Positions 45,334-53,971 of a stretch of 64,000 nt of DNA are shown here, in pieces; within the stretch, counting starts at the first letter, position 1; every line of letters begins with the position of its first letter. The DNA lies in NCBI RefSeq assembly GCF_035917275.1, contig NZ_CP108508.1, forward strand, positions 7,378,001-7,442,000, written 5' to 3'. The notes beneath the pieces are model-generated. The model ran no database searches. It had not been told where the DNA came from and saw only the letters and a list, made by a program, of their open reading frames with translations. The stretch comes from Streptomyces sp. NBC_01237 (GTDB lineage: Bacteria; Actinomycetota; Actinomycetes; Streptomycetales; Streptomycetaceae). The translations under genes were made by a program, and so were the position numbers.

Positions 45334-45638
45334 GGACAGGCCCTCCTGTTCTCTGCTGCGGTACGGGCGGAATCGGCCAACTCGGCGAACTGGCCCGCGA
45401 GCCGGGCGATGACATCGGGGCGGAGCCTGTAGTAGGTGAAGCGGCCGCACGGTTCCGTCTCCACGACCCCGGCCTCCCGCAGCACTCTCAGGTGGTTGGA
45501 GAGATTGGTCTGTCTGGCGCCCGTCTCCTCGACCAGGTGGGTGGTGCACAGCGTCTCGCGGGCGAGCAGGGTCACGATCCGGAGCCGGAGTGGATCGCCC
45601 AGCACCCGCATCAGTTCAGTGTCGACTGACGTCATCAT
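45330..45638 (-). CDS. arsR: ArsR-family arsenic-responsive repressor
   Basis: A 102-residue winged-helix repressor. The recognition helix is in GARQTNLSNHLRVLREAG. The metalloid site is not the classical ELCVC; nearby cysteines are Cys in ARETLCTTHLVEE, Cys in VETEPCGRF and Cys in the C-terminal RRACP, a pattern known for alternative As(III) sites. It is the first gene of the arsR-acr3 unit and faces arsC across a 119-base control region holding an inverted repeat. Confidence 0.88.
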   Translation of the reverse strand: MMTSVDTELMRVLGDPLRLRIVTLLARETLCTTHLVEETGARQTNLSNHLRVLREAGVVETEPCGRFTYYRLRPDVIARLAGQFAELADSARTAAENRRACP

Positions 45639-45653
45639 GGGCTGATATTCTCA

Positions 45654-45671
45654 CATCACTGACCACTGATG
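45654..45671. promoter_or_regulatory. Operator candidate between arsR and arsC
   Basis: The inverted repeat CATCA-ctgaccac-TGATG has perfect 5-bp arms. It is located 16-33 bases before the arsR start and within the shared arsR/arsC promoter region. Spacing and ATCA/TGAT arms fit ArsR-family sites. Confidence 0.5.
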
Positions 45672-45757
45672 CCATTGGGTACTGATATCACCTGCTCCTG
45701 ATGTCTTTGTTTCGTCTGGTTTGTTCGTTTCGTTCGTGAGACAAGAGAGACCTCCTG

Positions 45758-46171
45758 ATGTCCGAGAAGCCCTCTGTGCTCTTCGTCTGTGTCCACAACG
45801 CCGGCCGTTCCCAGATGGCCGCCGCGTGGCTGTCCCACCTCGCCGGGGACCGCGTGGAGGTGCGCTCCGCCGGATCCGACCCCGGCGACGCGGTCAACCC
45901 CGCGGCCGTCGAGGCCATGGCGGAAGTCGGCATCGACATCTCCGCCGGGATCCCGAAGTTCCTCACCGTCGACGCCGTCAAGGAGTCGGACGTCTGCGTC
46001 ACGATGGGGTGCGGTGACACCTGCCCGGTCTTTCCCGGCAAGCGCTACCTCGACTGGCGGCTGGAGGACCCGGCCGGGCAGGGCCTCGCGGCCGTGCGGC
46101 CCATTCGTGACGAGATCAAGGCCATGGTCGAGGGTCTGATCCGAGAGATCGCGCCGGAGCCGGCCACGTGA
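45758..46171 (+). CDS. arsC: Arsenate reductase, low-molecular-weight phosphatase type
   Basis: A 137-residue enzyme reducing arsenate to arsenite for export by Acr3. The P-loop is VCVHNAGRSQMAAAW with Cys11 and Arg17. Further Cys residues are in SDVCVTMGCGDTCPVF, and the Asp/Pro region is near RYLDWRLEDPAGQ. The extra cysteines fit a thioredoxin- or mycothiol-linked mechanism. AGAG is seen upstream of the ATG. It is divergent from arsR-acr3. Confidence 0.92.
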   Translation: MSEKPSVLFVCVHNAGRSQMAAAWLSHLAGDRVEVRSAGSDPGDAVNPAAVEAMAEVGIDISAGIPKFLTVDAVKESDVCVTMGCGDTCPVFPGKRYLDWRLEDPAGQGLAAVRPIRDEIKAMVEGLIREIAPEPAT

Positions 46172-46211
46172 GTGCCGGGACGGTCCGGCGGAACGGCGCC
46201 CGAAGTCCCGC

Positions 46212-46242
46212 TTGACCTCAACTGCGGTTGGGTTTCTAGCGT
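46212..46242 (+). promoter_or_regulatory. MerR-type promoter of the imine-reductase-like gene
   Basis: TTGACC (46212-46217) and TAGCGT (46237-46242) are separated by 19 bases, with the imperfect palindrome CTCAACtgcgGTTGGG between them. This is the form recognised by MerR-family activators. The usual divergent MerR gene is absent: arsC lies upstream instead. Confidence 0.6.
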
Positions 46243-46315
46243 GTTGTTCCACCGCAGAAGCCGTGGCGGAACCGGCCGGGGGGCCGGGCCGCCACAACCG
46301 GAGAGAGGGTAATTG

Positions 46316-47215
46316 ATGACGACTGCCTCGCAGGACACCGATGCCCGGCCGAACGTGACCGTGATCGGCCTGGGTGAGATGGGATCAGCCCTCGCCGGCG
46401 CCTTCCTGGCCGGCGGGCACCGCACCACGGTGTGGAACCGTACGCCGGAGAAGGCCGACCCCGTGGTCGCCGCGGGAGCCGTGCGTACCGGGACCGTACG
46501 GGACGCCGTCGCGGCGAGCCCGCTCGTGGTCGTCAGCGTGCAGGGCAATGCCGCGGCCCGCGAGGTTCTGGAAGCGGCGGGGGACGCGCTGGCTGGCCGC
46601 GCCGTGGTCAACCTCACGGACGGGACGTCGGACGAGGCCAGGGCCGTGGCGGAGTGGGTGGAGGGTCAGGGCGCGCGGTACCTCCATGGGCAGATCATGA
46701 CGATCGCTCCGGGCATCGGAGGCGCGGACACGGTGATCTTCTACGGTGGCTCCGGCGCCGTGTTCGACCAATGGCGGCCGACGCTCGGGCTGCTCGGCGG
46801 CCGGAGCACCCTGGTCTCCGCGGACGCCGGTGTACCGACGCTGTACGGGATGGCCGTGCACGGCACCATGTGGGGCGCACTCAACGGCTTCCTGCACGCT
46901 GCCGCCCTGCTGACCAGCGAGGGCATCGAGGTGAAGCGGTTCCTGGACGATGCCGGGCCGTCCGTCGCCGCGCTTCTGGCATCCTTCCCGGTGCTCGCCG
47001 ACGAGGTGGATCGCGGTACGTACGCGACGGAGTTCGGTTCGCTCCAGCACCACCGGCCCTCCGTCGAGGACCTGGTCCGCGAAAGCGAGGCGCGGCACAT
47101 CGACACCGTATTCCCCAGCTACACGCTCAGCCTCGTGGAGCGGGCCCTCGCGGACGGTCACGCCGACGACAGCTACTCACGTCTGATCGAACACTTCAGG
47201 AAGCCGCGGTCCTGA
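46316..47215 (+). CDS. NAD(P)-dependent imine reductase / beta-hydroxyacid dehydrogenase-like protein
   Basis: A 299-residue protein. A Rossmann domain begins NVTVIGLGEMGSALAGAFLA (GxGxxG), with WNRTPEKAD after strand 2 suggesting NADPH. The C-terminal helical domain (LYGMAVHGTMWGALNGFLHA, EFGSLQHHRPSVEDLV) is typical of imine reductases, which lack the usual catalytic Lys of 6-phosphogluconate dehydrogenases. It is a single gene with a MerR-type promoter. The natural substrate is unknown. Confidence 0.82.
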   Translation: MTTASQDTDARPNVTVIGLGEMGSALAGAFLAGGHRTTVWNRTPEKADPVVAAGAVRTGTVRDAVAASPLVVVSVQGNAAAREVLEAAGDALAGRAVVNLTDGTSDEARAVAEWVEGQGARYLHGQIMTIAPGIGGADTVIFYGGSGAVFDQWRPTLGLLGGRSTLVSADAGVPTLYGMAVHGTMWGALNGFLHAAALLTSEGIEVKRFLDDAGPSVAALLASFPVLADEVDRGTYATEFGSLQHHRPSVEDLVRESEARHIDTVFPSYTLSLVERALADGHADDSYSRLIEHFRKPRS

Positions 47216-47405
47216 TTCCGAACGGTCCGGCCAACTGGACGTGCCCATCGAGGGGTTGACCCGGCACCGCACCGGCCTCGGACGAGGCTGCCCGCGACAC
47301 TGGCACCGGCCCCGGAAGCGGCGCCCCGCGACCGCGAGCCGACGCGCCCGGGCCGCCGTCCGCAGCACGCGCGCCACAGCCGTGGCACGGCCATCCCTCC
47401 AGCAG

Positions 47406-47445
47406 CCCCTGGGGGTCACGGATCTGACACCGTGGCCCCCAGGGG
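47406..47445. terminator. Bidirectional hairpin between converging genes
   Basis: A 16-bp stem with one mismatch, CCCCTGGGGGTCACGG (47406-47421) with CCGTGGCCCCCAGGGG (47430-47445), and an 8-base loop. It sits between the imine-reductase-like and AhpD-like genes. Confidence 0.75.
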
Positions 47446-47466
47446 CCCACCACGCCGCAGCCGCGG

Positions 47467-47940
47467 TCAGCCGAACTGGCCCGGCTGGTAGTCGCCGGCC
47501 GGCTGCTGGACGATGACGTTCAGCCGGTTGAAGGCGTTGATGAGGGCGATGAGAGCCACCAGGGCGGCCAGTTGGTCCTCGTCGTAGTGCTCGGCGGCGT
47601 TCGCCCAGGCTTCGTCGGTGACTCCACCGGCGGCGTCGGCGATGCGGGTGCCCTGCTCGGTCAGTTCCAGGGCGGCCCGCTCGGCCTCGGTGAAGACCTT
47701 GGCCTCCCGCCAGACCGCGATCAGGTTGAGGCGCACCGACTTCTCACCGGCGTGTGTGGCTTCCTTGGTGTGCATGTCGGTGCAGAATCCGCAGCCGTTG
47801 ATCTGGCTGGCGCGGATCTTCACCAGCTCCTGCGTCACGGCCGGCAGCGTCGAGTCCGTCACGGCCTTGCCCGCCGAGACGATGTGCTTCGTGAGTCTGG
47901 CGGCGACGGGGTTGCCGAGGAGGTTGAGACGGGCGTTCAT
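47467..47940 (-). CDS. Carboxymuconolactone decarboxylase/AhpD-family protein
   Basis: A 157-residue helical protein with the peroxidase-type CxxC motif and following His (INGCGFCTDMHTKEA) seen in AhpD-like alkylhydroperoxidases. It lies 114 bases after an ArsR-family gene on the same strand and is probably controlled by it. A role in thiol-based peroxide defence is plausible. Confidence 0.85.
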   Translation of the reverse strand: MNARLNLLGNPVAARLTKHIVSAGKAVTDSTLPAVTQELVKIRASQINGCGFCTDMHTKEATHAGEKSVRLNLIAVWREAKVFTEAERAALELTEQGTRIADAAGGVTDEAWANAAEHYDEDQLAALVALIALINAFNRLNVIVQQPAGDYQPGQFG

Positions 47941-48054
47941 GGTGATCTCCTTGCCGTTTCGACGGTTACACAGACATGACGAAACGGCCCCGCCGAATGT
48001 GACAACGGGACGAGCCGCACGAGGGCGACGTGCCTCTCCTGCGGGAGGGAGTGC

Positions 48055-48411
48055 TCAGCGCTGTGACGCCAGCATCTGTCCCATGGCGGCGAGCACGGAC
48101 GGCTCGACGCGGTAGTAGACCCAGGTGCCGCGTCGTTCCGAGGAGAGCAGCCCGGCCTCTTTGAGCTTCTTGAGGTGGTGGGAGACGGTCGGCTGGGAGA
48201 CGCCCACATCGGAGATGTCGCACACGCACGCCTCGCCGCCGTCGTGCGAGGCGACCAGTGAGAACAGCCGCAGCCGCACCGGGTCGCCCAGCGCCTTGAA
48301 CATCGCGGCCGTGCGTACGGCCTCCTCGGCGGTCAGGGCCCGCTCGGTCAGGGGCGGGCAGCACGGAACGACCTCGGACTCCGTCAGCGGCGACACCTTC
48401 GCATTCGACAT
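48055..48411 (-). CDS. ArsR-family metalloregulator
   Basis: A 118-residue winged-helix repressor with a classical metal-binding sequence at the start of the DNA-binding unit (EACVCDISDVGVSQPTVSHH) and an additional N-terminal Cys pair (VVPCCPPL). The recognition helix is SQPTVSHHLKKLKEAG. It precedes the AhpD-like gene. A long inverted repeat covers its start codon, suggesting tight autoregulation. It is more typical of As/Sb sensors than the ArsR at 45.3 kb. Confidence 0.85.
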   Translation of the reverse strand: MSNAKVSPLTESEVVPCCPPLTERALTAEEAVRTAAMFKALGDPVRLRLFSLVASHDGGEACVCDISDVGVSQPTVSHHLKKLKEAGLLSSERRGTWVYYRVEPSVLAAMGQMLASQR

Positions 48412-48433
48412 GTGTCTATGTTGGCACATGTCG
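48406..48433. promoter_or_regulatory. Inverted repeat over the start of the second arsR gene
   Basis: CGACATGTG (48406-48414) and CACATGTCG (48425-48433) form perfect 9-bp arms with a 10-base spacer. The ATG (48411-48409 on the minus strand) is inside one arm. It is a probable operator, and it raises the chance of a leaderless or very short-leader transcript. Confidence 0.6.
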
Positions 48434-48617
48434 AAGCAGGGGAACCGGTGAGATCGCGGTTGCCGCCGAGAACGCGGATGCCGCCGTCCTGCCCGCCGTG
48501 TGTCCCTCCACGGTGTCCGGTAATGGGTCGGGGCCGCGCGGTGGGTTTCACCGTGCGGCCCCGGGGTGCTAGCCCGCGCGCTGTGTGTTGCGCGCTGCGT
48601 GTTGTGCTGTGTGGGGG

Positions 48618-49580
48618 TCAGCTCTTGCGGGTGTTGATCTCTTCGGTGAGCTGGGGGACGACGTCGAAGAGGTCGCCGACGACGCCGTAGTCGACGAGGT
48701 CGAAGATCGGGGCCTCGGCGTCCTTGTTGATCGCGACGATCGTCTTGGACGTCTGCATCCCGGCCCGGTGCTGGATCGCGCCGGAGATCCCGGACGCGAT
48801 GTACAGCTGAGGGGAGACCGACTTGCCGGTCTGCCCGACCTGGCTGGAGTGCGGATACCACCCGGCGTCGACCGCGGCACGCGAGGCACCGACCGCCGCG
48901 CCCAGGGAGTCCGCGAGCGCCTCGATCAGCGGGAAGTTCTCCGCACCGTTGACCCCGCGCCCGCCCGACACCACGATCGCGGCCTCGGTCAGCTCCGGAC
49001 GGCCCGTCGACTCACGCGGCGTACGCGACACGACCCGCGCCGCGTTCTCCGTACCCGAGAACACCACCGCGAGATCCTCCAGGGCACCCGCGGCCCCGGC
49101 CGGCTCCACCGGCGCCGAGTTCGGCTTCACCGTGATCACCGCGACACCCCGCACCACCCGCGACCGCGTCGTGAACGACGCCGCGAACGCGGACTGCGTC
49201 GCGACGGGACCCGACTCACCCGCCTCCACATCCACCGCGTCCGTGATGATCCCCGAACCCGTCCGCACCGCCAGACGCGCCGCGATCTCCTTCGTCTCCG
49301 CCGACGACGGAAGCAGCACCGCGACCGGCGACACCGCGTCGAACGCCGCCCGCAGCGCATCGACCTTCGGCACCACCAGATACTCCGCGAACTCCGGCCC
49401 CTCCACCGCCAGCACCCGCACCGCACCGTGCGAACCCAGCACACCGGCCGTCTCCCGCGCACCGGCACCCACCGCGACAGCCACCGGATCACCCAGACGC
49501 CGCGCCAGCGTCAGCAGCTCCAGCGTGGGCTTGCGGACGGCACCGTCCACATGATCGACATAGACAAGAACTTCAGCCAT
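48618..49580 (-). CDS. etfA: Electron transfer flavoprotein alpha subunit
   Basis: A 320-residue FAD-binding subunit that accepts electrons from acyl-CoA dehydrogenases. The N-terminal domain starts [20 protein letters not shown]. The C-terminal FAD domain has the signature [20 protein letters not shown] followed by [12 protein letters not shown]. It lies 78 bases after etfB on the same strand. A TetR regulator with palindromic sites is divergent from the pair. Confidence 0.94.
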   Translation of the reverse strand: MAEVLVYVDHVDGAVRKPTLELLTLARRLGDPVAVAVGAGARETAGVLGSHGAVRVLAVEGPEFAEYLVVPKVDALRAAFDAVSPVAVLLPSSAETKEIAARLAVRTGSGIITDAVDVEAGESGPVATQSAFAASFTTRSRVVRGVAVITVKPNSAPVEPAGAAGALEDLAVVFSGTENAARVVSRTPRESTGRPELTEAAIVVSGGRGVNGAENFPLIEALADSLGAAVGASRAAVDAGWYPHSSQVGQTGKSVSPQLYIASGISGAIQHRAGMQTSKTIVAINKDAEAPIFDLVDYGVVGDLFDVVPQLTEEINTRKS

Positions 49581-49658
49581 GGGACTTCAATCTCCTGCGA
49601 AACGAAACGAAAAGGGCAATCACGAACTGAACGGAACAGCGGACCCGGAACGCGGGCC

Positions 49659-50444
49659 TCAGATGAACTTCTGGCCCGCGAGGAACTCGGCCAGCCGCCT
49701 GCCGCCCTCGCCCTCGTCCTTCACGATCGTGCCCGCCGTACGCGCCGGACGCTCGGCCACCGCGTCCACCACCGTCCACGCACCCGCCAGACCGACCTCA
49801 CCCGCATCGATCCCCAGATCATCCAGATCCAGCGACTCGACCGGCTTCTTCTTCGCCGCCATGATCCCCTTGAACGACGGATACCGCGCCTCGCCCGACT
49901 GGTCCGTCACCGACACCACCGCCGGCAACGACGCCTCCAGCACCTCACTGGCCGTGTCACCGTCCCGCCGCCCCGTCACCACACCACCGGCCACCGACAC
50001 CTCCGACAGCAACGACACCTGAGCCACCCCCAGCCGCTCCGCGAGCAACGCCGGCAGCACACCCATCGTGCCGTCCGTCGACGCCATCCCACAGATCACC
50101 AGATCGAACCCGGCACCCCCGACCGCCTTCGCCAGCACCAGCGACGTCCCCATCGCATCCGAACCGTGCAGACCCTCGTCCTCCACATGCACAGCCTTGT
50201 CCGCACCCATCGACAACGCCTTGCGCAACGCGTCCTTCGCGTCCTCGGGACCCACCGTCAGCACGGTCACCTCAGCCCCGTCCACCCCGTCCGCGATCCG
50301 CAACGCCTGCTCGACCGCATACTCGTCCAGCTCCGACAACAGACCATCGACATCCTCACGGTCCACCGTCAGGTCATCGGCGAAACGCCGGTCACCGGTC
50401 GCGTCGGGCACATACTTCACACAGACAACGATCCTCAAGCTCAC
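49659..50444 (-). CDS. etfB: Electron transfer flavoprotein beta subunit
   Basis: A 261-residue AMP-binding subunit: RIVVCVKYVPDATGDRRF at the start, NDYxxEQAL-like DEYAVEQALRIAD, DLVICGMASTDGTMGVLPAL, and the C-terminal recognition arm PSFKGIMAAKKKPVESLDL. The GTG start follows GGAGAG. It is the first gene of etfBA, 44 bases from the first of two palindromic TetR-type sites. Confidence 0.94.
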   Translation of the reverse strand: MSLRIVVCVKYVPDATGDRRFADDLTVDREDVDGLLSELDEYAVEQALRIADGVDGAEVTVLTVGPEDAKDALRKALSMGADKAVHVEDEGLHGSDAMGTSLVLAKAVGGAGFDLVICGMASTDGTMGVLPALLAERLGVAQVSLLSEVSVAGGVVTGRRDGDTASEVLEASLPAVVSVTDQSGEARYPSFKGIMAAKKKPVESLDLDDLGIDAGEVGLAGAWTVVDAVAERPARTAGTIVKDEGEGGRRLAEFLAGQKFI

Positions 50445-50487
50445 GCCGGCTCTCCTACCTGGGTGTGGTTCGTAGTAACGAGATTAT

Positions 50488-50522
50488 GGCACTCAGTACC
50501 CTCTGTAAAGGTACCTAGTGCC
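50488..50522. promoter_or_regulatory. Pair of TetR operator candidates between etfB and tetR
   Basis: GGCACTCAGTACC (50488-50500) and GGTACCTAGTGCC (50510-50522) are diverged copies of GGCACTCAGTGCC, 22 bases apart start to start, in the divergent promoter region. Perfect copies lie after the tetR gene. Confidence 0.65.
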
Positions 50523-50554
50523 AAAGCTGTCCTTGCGGTGCTACGTTTCGCCGC

Positions 50555-51283
50555 ATGACCGAGGCGCGCAGACCAGAGAAGAAGGCCCCCATGCGGGAGG
50601 TGCTCGCCCAGGCGGCCTTTCAGCTCTTTCTGGAGCGCGGTTTCGAGCAGACCACGGTGGACGACATCGTGGCGCGGGCCGGGGTCGGGCGCCGGTCGTT
50701 CTTCCGCTATTTCCCCTCCAAGGAGGACGCGGTCTTCCCCGACCACGAAAGCTGTCTCGCCGAGGTGACCGCCTTTCTGGCCACCGTCGACGACAGTGAC
50801 CCGGTGGCTGCCGTGTGCGACGCCGCCCGGATCGTGCTGCGCATGTATTCCGTCAACCCCCAGTTCTCCGTGCAGCGTTACCGGCTCACCCGTGAGGTAC
50901 CCGGTCTGCGTACGTACGAACTCTCCGTGGTGCGGCGCTACGAGCAGGCGCTGGCCGGCCATCTGCGGGGCCGGTTCGGTGAGACGGGGGACGAGGCGCT
51001 GCGCGCCGAGGTGATCGCCGCTTCGGTGGTCGCCGCGCACAACAACGGGCTGCGGCTGTGGCTGCGTTCGGGTGGTGCGGGTGATCCCGAGGCTGCCGTG
51101 GACCACGCCCTGGGCATGGTGCGGGATGTGTGGGGGAGTGGTGTCGAGCGTCCCGTGCCGGCCCGGGCGGTGGCGTCCGGCGGCAACGAGGTCATCGTCA
51201 TGGTCGCCCCCAAGGGCACCCCGATGTGGCGCGTCGTGCAGCAGATCGAGTCGGTCGTGGGCCAGGGTTCGGCCGAAAAGTAG
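50555..51283 (+). CDS. TetR-family regulator linked to etfBA
   Basis: A 242-residue regulator. The DNA-binding domain is about 14-60 (VLAQAAFQLFLERGFEQTTV, VGRRSFFRYFPSKEDAVF). The ligand domain is all-helical, with a longer C-terminal tail (about 215-242). It is divergent from etfBA and followed by a zinc-ribbon/OB-fold gene. Four copies of one palindrome, two on each side of it, suggest it represses itself, etfBA and the downstream gene. A fatty acyl- or aromatic acyl-CoA effector is plausible from this context. Confidence 0.85.
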   Translation: MTEARRPEKKAPMREVLAQAAFQLFLERGFEQTTVDDIVARAGVGRRSFFRYFPSKEDAVFPDHESCLAEVTAFLATVDDSDPVAAVCDAARIVLRMYSVNPQFSVQRYRLTREVPGLRTYELSVVRRYEQALAGHLRGRFGETGDEALRAEVIAASVVAAHNNGLRLWLRSGGAGDPEAAVDHALGMVRDVWGSGVERPVPARAVASGGNEVIVMVAPKGTPMWRVVQQIESVVGQGSAEK

Positions 51284-51318
51284 GCACTCAGTGCCTTTAC
51301 CTCTCGGCACTCAGTGCC
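51283..51318. promoter_or_regulatory. Pair of perfect palindromes upstream of the OB-fold gene
   Basis: GGCACTCAGTGCC occurs twice (51283-51295 and 51306-51318), 23 bases apart start to start. The first overlaps the tetR stop codon. Each has 6-bp arms around one base. They match the diverged pair at 50488-50522. Confidence 0.7.
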
Positions 51319-51382
51319 ATATGGTGCGGACGCGCCGACATCGAGGTGCGGCGCGTCCGAGCCGAGCGCAGGGGGTAGAGCC

Positions 51383-51766
51383 GTGTCCCAGACAGGAATT
51401 GGCACCGTCCGGAGCGCGCACGAAGAGTGCGGCCTCTCCTACCACCGCTGCCGCTGGTGCGGCACCGCCTCCTTCCGGCGGCTGCTGTGCCCGGTGTGCG
51501 CGTCGAGCGATCTGGAGCCCGAACGCGGCACCGGACACGGGGTCGTCGTACGGAGCGCGGTGGTGCACCGCTACACGGAAGCGGCGCGCAACGAGTCCCT
51601 CGTGCGGTTCTCCGAAGGGTTCGTGTTCCGCTGCCGTGTCGTGGGCGTCGCTCCGCACCTGGTGGCGGCCGGTGCGCGGGTGCGGCCCGTGGCCGGAGTC
51701 GACCCGGACGAGGGCGACGTGGTCTTCGAGCTCTGTGAACCGCCCGTCCTCAACGCCTGGACCTGA
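51383..51766 (+). CDS. Zinc-ribbon OB-fold protein (DUF35 type)
   Basis: A 127-residue protein. Four Cys form a zinc ribbon (YHRCRWCGTASFRRLLCPVC), followed by an OB-fold (GVVVRSAVVHRYT, VVFELCEPPVLNAW). DUF35 proteins bind acyl-CoA and assist thiolases or hydratases in steroid and fatty-acid breakdown. No thiolase gene is next to it here. The GTG start is 65 bases after the second palindrome, so it should belong to the TetR regulon together with etfBA. Confidence 0.82.
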   Translation: MSQTGIGTVRSAHEECGLSYHRCRWCGTASFRRLLCPVCASSDLEPERGTGHGVVVRSAVVHRYTEAARNESLVRFSEGFVFRCRVVGVAPHLVAAGARVRPVAGVDPDEGDVVFELCEPPVLNAWT

Positions 51767-51816
51767 CGCCTCAAGAACACCTGAACCTGACGCCCGAGCC
51801 GAGGCTCAGCTGAGTT

Positions 51817-51884
51817 GAGCGCCGAGCCCAGTCGAGCGCCGAGCCCAGCTGGGCAACGAGCCCAGCCGGGCAGCGAGCCCGTCC
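51817..51884. repeat. 17-bp degenerate tandem repeat, four copies
   Basis: Units start at 51817, 51834, 51851 and 51868; the first reads GAGCGCCGAGCCCAGTC. They lie between the converging OB-fold and DJ-1-like genes. Confidence 0.65.
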
Positions 51885-51933
51885 GCCCCACCCCGCCCGG
51901 CTCGGGGTGCCCGTCGTGCGTGGCGGCCGTTCC

Positions 51934-52632
51934 TCAGGCTGCCAGCTTCTTGACCAGCTCGGCGGCCAGCGGAGCGGAGGACGCCGGGTTCTGTCCCGTG
52001 AGCAGGTTGCGGTCGACGATGACGAACGGGGCCCACGGCTCGCTCTCCTGGAAGTCGGCGCCGATCTCCACGAGGCGGTCCTGGAGCAGCCACTTGGCCT
52101 TGTCGGCCAGACCGGCCTGGCGCTCCTCGGCGTTGGTGAAGCCGGTGAGCCGGTATCCGGCGAACGCGTTGACGCCGTCGGACCCGGTGGCGGCGAGCAG
52201 CGCGGCCGGTGCGTGGCAGACGACACCGAGCGGCTTGCCGGATGCCAGGGCCTCGGTGAGCAGCCTCCCGGAGTCGGCGTTGACCGCGAGGTCCTCCATG
52301 GGCCCGTGACCGCCGGGGTAGAAGACGGCGTCGTACGCGTCGAGGTCCACACCCTCCAGTGCGATCGGCCTGCGCAGCTCGGTGAACGCGTCGAGTCCCG
52401 CGGCGACGCGGTCGGCCCCCTCCTGGCCGCCATTGACCTCAGGGGCGAGGCTGCCCCGGTCCACGGTCGGGACGACCCCGCCGGGGGTGGCGACGACGAC
52501 CTCGTGGCCGGCGGCCTTGAAGGCCTCGTACGGAGCGACGGCTTCCTCGGCCCAGAAGCCGGTCGGGTGCTTGGTTCCGTCGGCCAGTGTCCAGTGGTCG
52601 GCACCGGTCACCACGAAAAGGATCTTTGCCAT
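51934..52632 (-). CDS. DJ-1/PfpI-family protein (type 1 glutamine amidotransferase-like)
   Basis: A 232-residue protein of the Hsp31/DJ-1 fold. The reactive Cys is in PLGVVCHAPAALLAA, preceded by the acidic YDAVFYPGGHGPMEDLA. The start ILFVVTGADHWTLADGTKHP resembles glyoxalase III/Hsp31-like members. Function is probably protection against methylglyoxal or protein repair. It is divergent from a LysR gene with an 82-base gap, so likely controlled by it. Confidence 0.88.
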   Translation of the reverse strand: MAKILFVVTGADHWTLADGTKHPTGFWAEEAVAPYEAFKAAGHEVVVATPGGVVPTVDRGSLAPEVNGGQEGADRVAAGLDAFTELRRPIALEGVDLDAYDAVFYPGGHGPMEDLAVNADSGRLLTEALASGKPLGVVCHAPAALLAATGSDGVNAFAGYRLTGFTNAEERQAGLADKAKWLLQDRLVEIGADFQESEPWAPFVIVDRNLLTGQNPASSAPLAAELVKKLAA

Positions 52633-52714
52633 GTCACATGTCTCCGAAGGTCGGGTCGCTGATGCCTCCGACCGTAGGCCGGGCGACCCATAGGTCTCCA
52701 ATAGGCTTGCCTCT

Positions 52715-53686
52715 ATGAGAAATAAGGAATCCAATGGGTTGGCGGGACTGGGCCGGACAGCCGCAGTACCCGGCCGTCCGGCGGACCTGAATCTCCTGCG
52801 CACCTTCCTCGCCGTCCATCGGTCCGGATCGTTCACCGCCGCCGCGCGCCTGCTCGGCCTGTCGCAGCCGACGGTCACCACACAGATCCGGTCCCTGGAG
52901 CGGCAGCTGGGCCGCGAGCTGTTCGAGCGGCTGCCGCGCGGTGTCGCCGCCTCGCCCTTCGCCGACGAACTCGCCGCCAGGGTCGACGCCCCGCTCGACG
53001 CCCTCGCCGCGGTGGCGGGCGGCGGCCTCGGCTCGACGGACGAGGAGTTCCCGGCCGAGCCCGTACATCTGGCGGGCCCGGCCGAGGCGATGTGCGTGCA
53101 GGTGCTGCCCGCGCTGGCGTCCCTGGTGGCCGACGGCGTACGGCTGCGGGTGGTCACCGGCCTCACCGACCCGCTCCTGGACGAGTTGCGCGCGGGCCGC
53201 CACGACCTGGTCATCGCCACCGCCCGGCCGCGCGGGCGGGCGCTGGCGTCGGTGCCGCTGATGGACGAGGAGTTCGTGCTGGTGGCCGCGCCCGTCTGGG
53301 CGGCACGCACGGGCGGCCCGGCGCGGATCGCCGCCGAAGGCCCCGCCGTGCTGCACGGCGTCCCGCTGGTCACGTACGCCGAGGACCTGCCCATCGCCCG
53401 CCGCTACTGGCGCCATGTCTTCGGCGGGCGTCTCAGCGGTCGGGCCGCTCTTACCGTCCCCGACCTGCGCGGTGTTCTGTCGGCCGTCACGGCGGGGGCG
53501 GGCTTCACGGTGCTGCCCCGCTATCTCTGCCGGGCCGAACTGGCCTCGGGCGCCCTCGTCGCACTGCACGAGCCCGCGGACCCCCCGCTCAACACCGCGT
53601 ACCTGGTCCAGCGCCCCGGCTCCACCGCCAACCCCGATGTCGCCCGCGTCCGTGACCACCTGGTGCGAGCCGCCCGCGCCTGGTGA
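52715..53686 (+). CDS. LysR-family transcriptional regulator
   Basis: A 323-residue LysR protein. After an approximately 25-residue extension the helix-turn-helix is DLNLLRTFLAVHRSGSFTAA followed by LLGLSQPTVTTQIRSLERQL. The effector domain (about 110-323) follows. LysR proteins typically control the divergent neighbour, here the DJ-1-like gene, through sites in the short gap. The effector is unknown. Confidence 0.88.
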   Translation: MRNKESNGLAGLGRTAAVPGRPADLNLLRTFLAVHRSGSFTAAARLLGLSQPTVTTQIRSLERQLGRELFERLPRGVAASPFADELAARVDAPLDALAAVAGGGLGSTDEEFPAEPVHLAGPAEAMCVQVLPALASLVADGVRLRVVTGLTDPLLDELRAGRHDLVIATARPRGRALASVPLMDEEFVLVAAPVWAARTGGPARIAAEGPAVLHGVPLVTYAEDLPIARRYWRHVFGGRLSGRAALTVPDLRGVLSAVTAGAGFTVLPRYLCRAELASGALVALHEPADPPLNTAYLVQRPGSTANPDVARVRDHLVRAARAW

Positions 53687-53689
53687 TCC

Positions 53690-53850
53690 GCGGCCCCGAC
53701 CCTGCGGCCCCGGTCCGTAGCCCCGGTCCACCGTGGCCCCGGCCGTAACCCCGCTGGTCCACCGCCGCTCCGGCCCGTAGCCGCGGTCCACGGCTCCGAT
53801 CCCGCGGCCCCGGCGCGCAGCTCCGGTCCACGGCTCCGATTCGCGGGCTC
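53690..53850. repeat. Degenerate GC-rich repeat region
   Basis: Multiple short repeats such as GCGGCCCCGGTCC, GTAGCCCCGGTCCAC and GGTCCACGGCTCCGAT fill the gap after the LysR gene. No gene is supported. Confidence 0.55.
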
Positions 53851-53971
53851 CGTTATCCGATCGTCAGGAAAATCCTGTCCGCTATGTGGGCGGAACTCTT
53901 GCCTTGCGGACTGTATGCGAAATACGGTCTGCGATATTCCCTTGATCACCCCTGGCGGGAGGTAGGCCCTC

